Source: Accumulibacter sp.
GTDB taxonomy: Bacteria; Pseudomonadota; Gammaproteobacteria; Burkholderiales; Rhodocyclaceae
Reading direction: 5' to 3'
NCBI GenBank assembly: GCA_031267455.1
Contig: JAIRZC010000025.1
Span: 1 to 7,955 of the forward strand
Length of the DNA stretch: 7,955 nt
The first letter of the stretch is position 1; each line of letters opens with the position of its first letter. Of the stretch, positions 7,447 through 7,955 are shown piece by piece. The translations under genes were made by a program, and so were the position numbers. Under the pieces are notes generated by a model. It worked only from the letters and a program-made list of their open reading frames with translations. It searched no databases and was not told the origin of the DNA.

Positions 7447-7449
7447 TTC

Positions 7450-7462
7450 CTTATGACATAAG
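7450..7462. repeat. Palindrome CTTATG-A-CATAAG
   Basis: A perfect 6+1+6 palindrome with a single central base. A loop of one base cannot form a hairpin of this size, so the symmetry suits a binding site for a dimeric regulator better than an RNA structure. No neighbouring regulator gene is seen, and chance cannot be excluded. Confidence 0.45.
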
Positions 7463-7489
7463 CTTTTTCTTTTCAGAGAAAGAAAAAGC
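7462..7489. repeat. AT-rich hairpin GCTTTTTCTTT/AAAGAAAAAGC
   Basis: A perfect 11-bp stem (7462-7472 with 7479-7489) surrounds a 6-base loop. One arm is pure pyrimidine after its first G and the other is purine up to its last C. The stem shares base 7462 with the palindrome just before it. It may act as a bidirectional block to transcription, or as a processing or pausing site, but lacks the GC stem plus T-run of a normal terminator. Confidence 0.65.
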
Positions 7490-7530
7490 GTCAAGAACCG
7501 GTCGCGGAGGTCGTTGATTTTCACTCACGC

Positions 7531-7580
7531 AAAAATGCCAATTGCTCCTCTTACACAGGTATGTGAGCGAGGCGATTGGC
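7531..7580 (-). terminator. Rho-independent terminator, leftward
   Basis: On the - strand a long imperfect hairpin is followed at once by ATTTTT. The stem is GCCAATTGC (7537-7545) with GCGATTGGC (7572-7580), 9 bp with one G-T pair, then a two-base bulge and CTC/GAG (7548-7550 with 7569-7571). A further weak 5-bp inner stem closes on a 6-base loop. The T-run comes from AAAAAT at 7531-7536. It would stop transcripts coming from the right before they reach tRNA-Cys, and it overlaps the stop codon of a possible short - strand frame at 7551. Confidence 0.65.
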
Positions 7581-7754
7581 CTGTGGAACAATAAAACCAA
7601 CGGATACAAAAAATAAACCTATCCATCCAAAAGGGATGTCAATATCTCCCATGACTTTCCGCTGGGTCGGCGTATCCTTGCCGCCACGTGAGTATGAGAA
7701 CAGCCATGGCGTTGCGGTGGTGAAGAAAAATTCGCTCTCAGTGGAAGACCCCAC
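7551..7754 (-). CDS. Possible short or remnant membrane protein, unidentified
   Basis: I do not recognise it. From a GTG at 7754 the frame gives 67 residues; it stays open to an ATG at 7865, but that upstream part looks non-coding. An ATG at 7650 would leave only a 33-residue peptide beginning MGDIDIPFGW. The segment FGWIGLFFVSVGFIVP (near the C-terminus) could be one membrane helix, followed by a charged tail ending HIPV. In favour of a gene: protein-like composition, and a rho-independent terminator on the same strand overlapping its stop codon. Against: no clear ribosome site at any start, and no known family. It may be the decayed 3' end of a former gene, or the transcript may be a non-coding RNA. 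Confidence 0.25.
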   Translation of the reverse strand: MGSSTESEFFFTTATPWLFSYSRGGKDTPTQRKVMGDIDIPFGWIGLFFVSVGFIVPQANRLAHIPV

Positions 7755-7800
7755 CGCGCGCGATGGCTTCCGAACTTCGGGAAAACATGCTTGAGAATTT

Positions 7801-7818
7801 TTTTCTGGAAACAGAAAA
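7801..7818. repeat. Small hairpin TTTTCTG-GAAA-CAGAAAA
   Basis: A perfect 7-bp stem closed on the + strand by a GAAA tetraloop, a GNRA-type loop that is unusually stable in RNA. It lies upstream of the promoter of the gene starting at 7895, so only RNA from elsewhere would contain it, or - strand RNA (with TTTC as its loop). Confidence 0.45.
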
Positions 7819-7844
7819 TGCCGCAAATAAAATCCCCGTGTTGA

Positions 7845-7853
7845 TGGTATAGT
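7845..7853 (+). promoter_or_regulatory. Extended -10 promoter for the gene at the right edge
   Basis: TGGTATAGT contains TG, one base, then TATAGT (7848-7853), a 5/6 match to the -10 consensus in extended form. Transcription would begin near 7860 and give a leader of about 35 bases before the ATG at 7895. On the opposite strand the same bases read TACTAT, with TTGAAA at 7870-7875 lying 15 bases upstream, so the site may also fire leftward. Confidence 0.5.
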
Positions 7854-7894
7854 AAAAAATTCCATGAGTTTTCAAGCGCCTTGGAGAAAATATC

Positions 7895-7955
7895 ATGCCC
7901 AATATCCTGCCCCTGCCCGTTTTTTCCGCCGAACTCAATCGAGTACGGGCTGCCA
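7895..7955 (+). CDS. Start of an unidentified gene, 3' partial
   Basis: Only the first 20 codons are in the window, beginning MPNILPLPVFSAELNR, too few to name a family. The call rests on context: an ATG with GGAGA (7883-7887) seven bases upstream, an extended -10 promoter at 7845-7853, no stop before the window edge, and codons rich in C/G at third positions. The translation has no signal-peptide character. It lies to the right of tRNA-Cys on the opposite strand. Confidence 0.5.
   Translation, partial: MPNILPLPVFSAELNRVRAA

Larger units (their letters stand above)
7500..7894. other. Largely non-coding stretch left of the gene at the right edge
   Basis: Apart from the terminator, the doubtful short - strand frame, the small hairpin and the promoter listed separately, I see nothing else here. 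Several overlapping frames exist on both strands without ribosome sites or family motifs. The right half is AT-rich (about 7791-7870), as promoter regions often are. Confidence 0.4.

Noticed and set aside
7308..7517. A 69-codon + strand frame overlapping tRNA-Cys
   Set aside because: It starts inside the tRNA gene and crosses its promoter and the inverted repeats, has no ribosome site, and shows no protein-like pattern.
7834..7841. CCCCGTGT, similar to a heat-shock sigma factor -10 element
   Set aside because: The best -35 partner, CTGGAAA at 7805-7811, is about 22 bases away, too far, and the ordinary extended -10 just downstream explains transcription better.

Overview
The window looks like chromosomal DNA of a betaproteobacterium or a close relative. 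The CoaBC and Dut proteins resemble that group closely, coaBC-dut next to radC is a familiar proteobacterial arrangement, and the first gene is a PilJ-type chemoreceptor of twitching-motility (Pil-Chp) systems. This placement comes from protein resemblance read by eye, not from a search. I see no transposase, integrase, CRISPR array, phage gene or rRNA.

Left part (1-3365, + strand): the 3' part of pilJ, whose reading frame runs off the left edge; a 207-bp gap; a small protein with a YbjN-like look; then about 620 bp in which I support no gene. The histidine kinase gene (chpA/pilL) that often follows pilJ is absent here.

Centre (3366-5753): a housekeeping block. coaBC (coenzyme A synthesis) and dut (dUTP hydrolysis) run leftward with a 14-bp overlap and are very probably co-transcribed. 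radC (JAMM/MPN+ family) runs rightward from a shared 71-bp divergent promoter region.

Right part (5754-7955): a CapA-type metallophosphatase-like exported protein on the - strand, with a readable promoter that fixes its start. Its base composition differs visibly from the housekeeping genes. Next is a complete tRNA-Cys(GCA) on the - strand with its own extended -10 promoter. The rest is mostly non-coding but highly structured: four inverted repeats lie within 95 bp (7395-7489), followed by a good rho-independent terminator reading leftward (7531-7580) and a possible short - strand transcription unit of unknown content (about 7551-7840). At the right edge an unidentified + strand gene begins at 7895 behind an extended -10 promoter and a ribosome binding site.

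I found no clear new multi-gene system. The items most worth a second look are the inverted-repeat cluster with the terminator-bounded unit at 7395-7840, the unidentified protein after pilJ, and the compositionally distinct capA beside tRNA-Cys.
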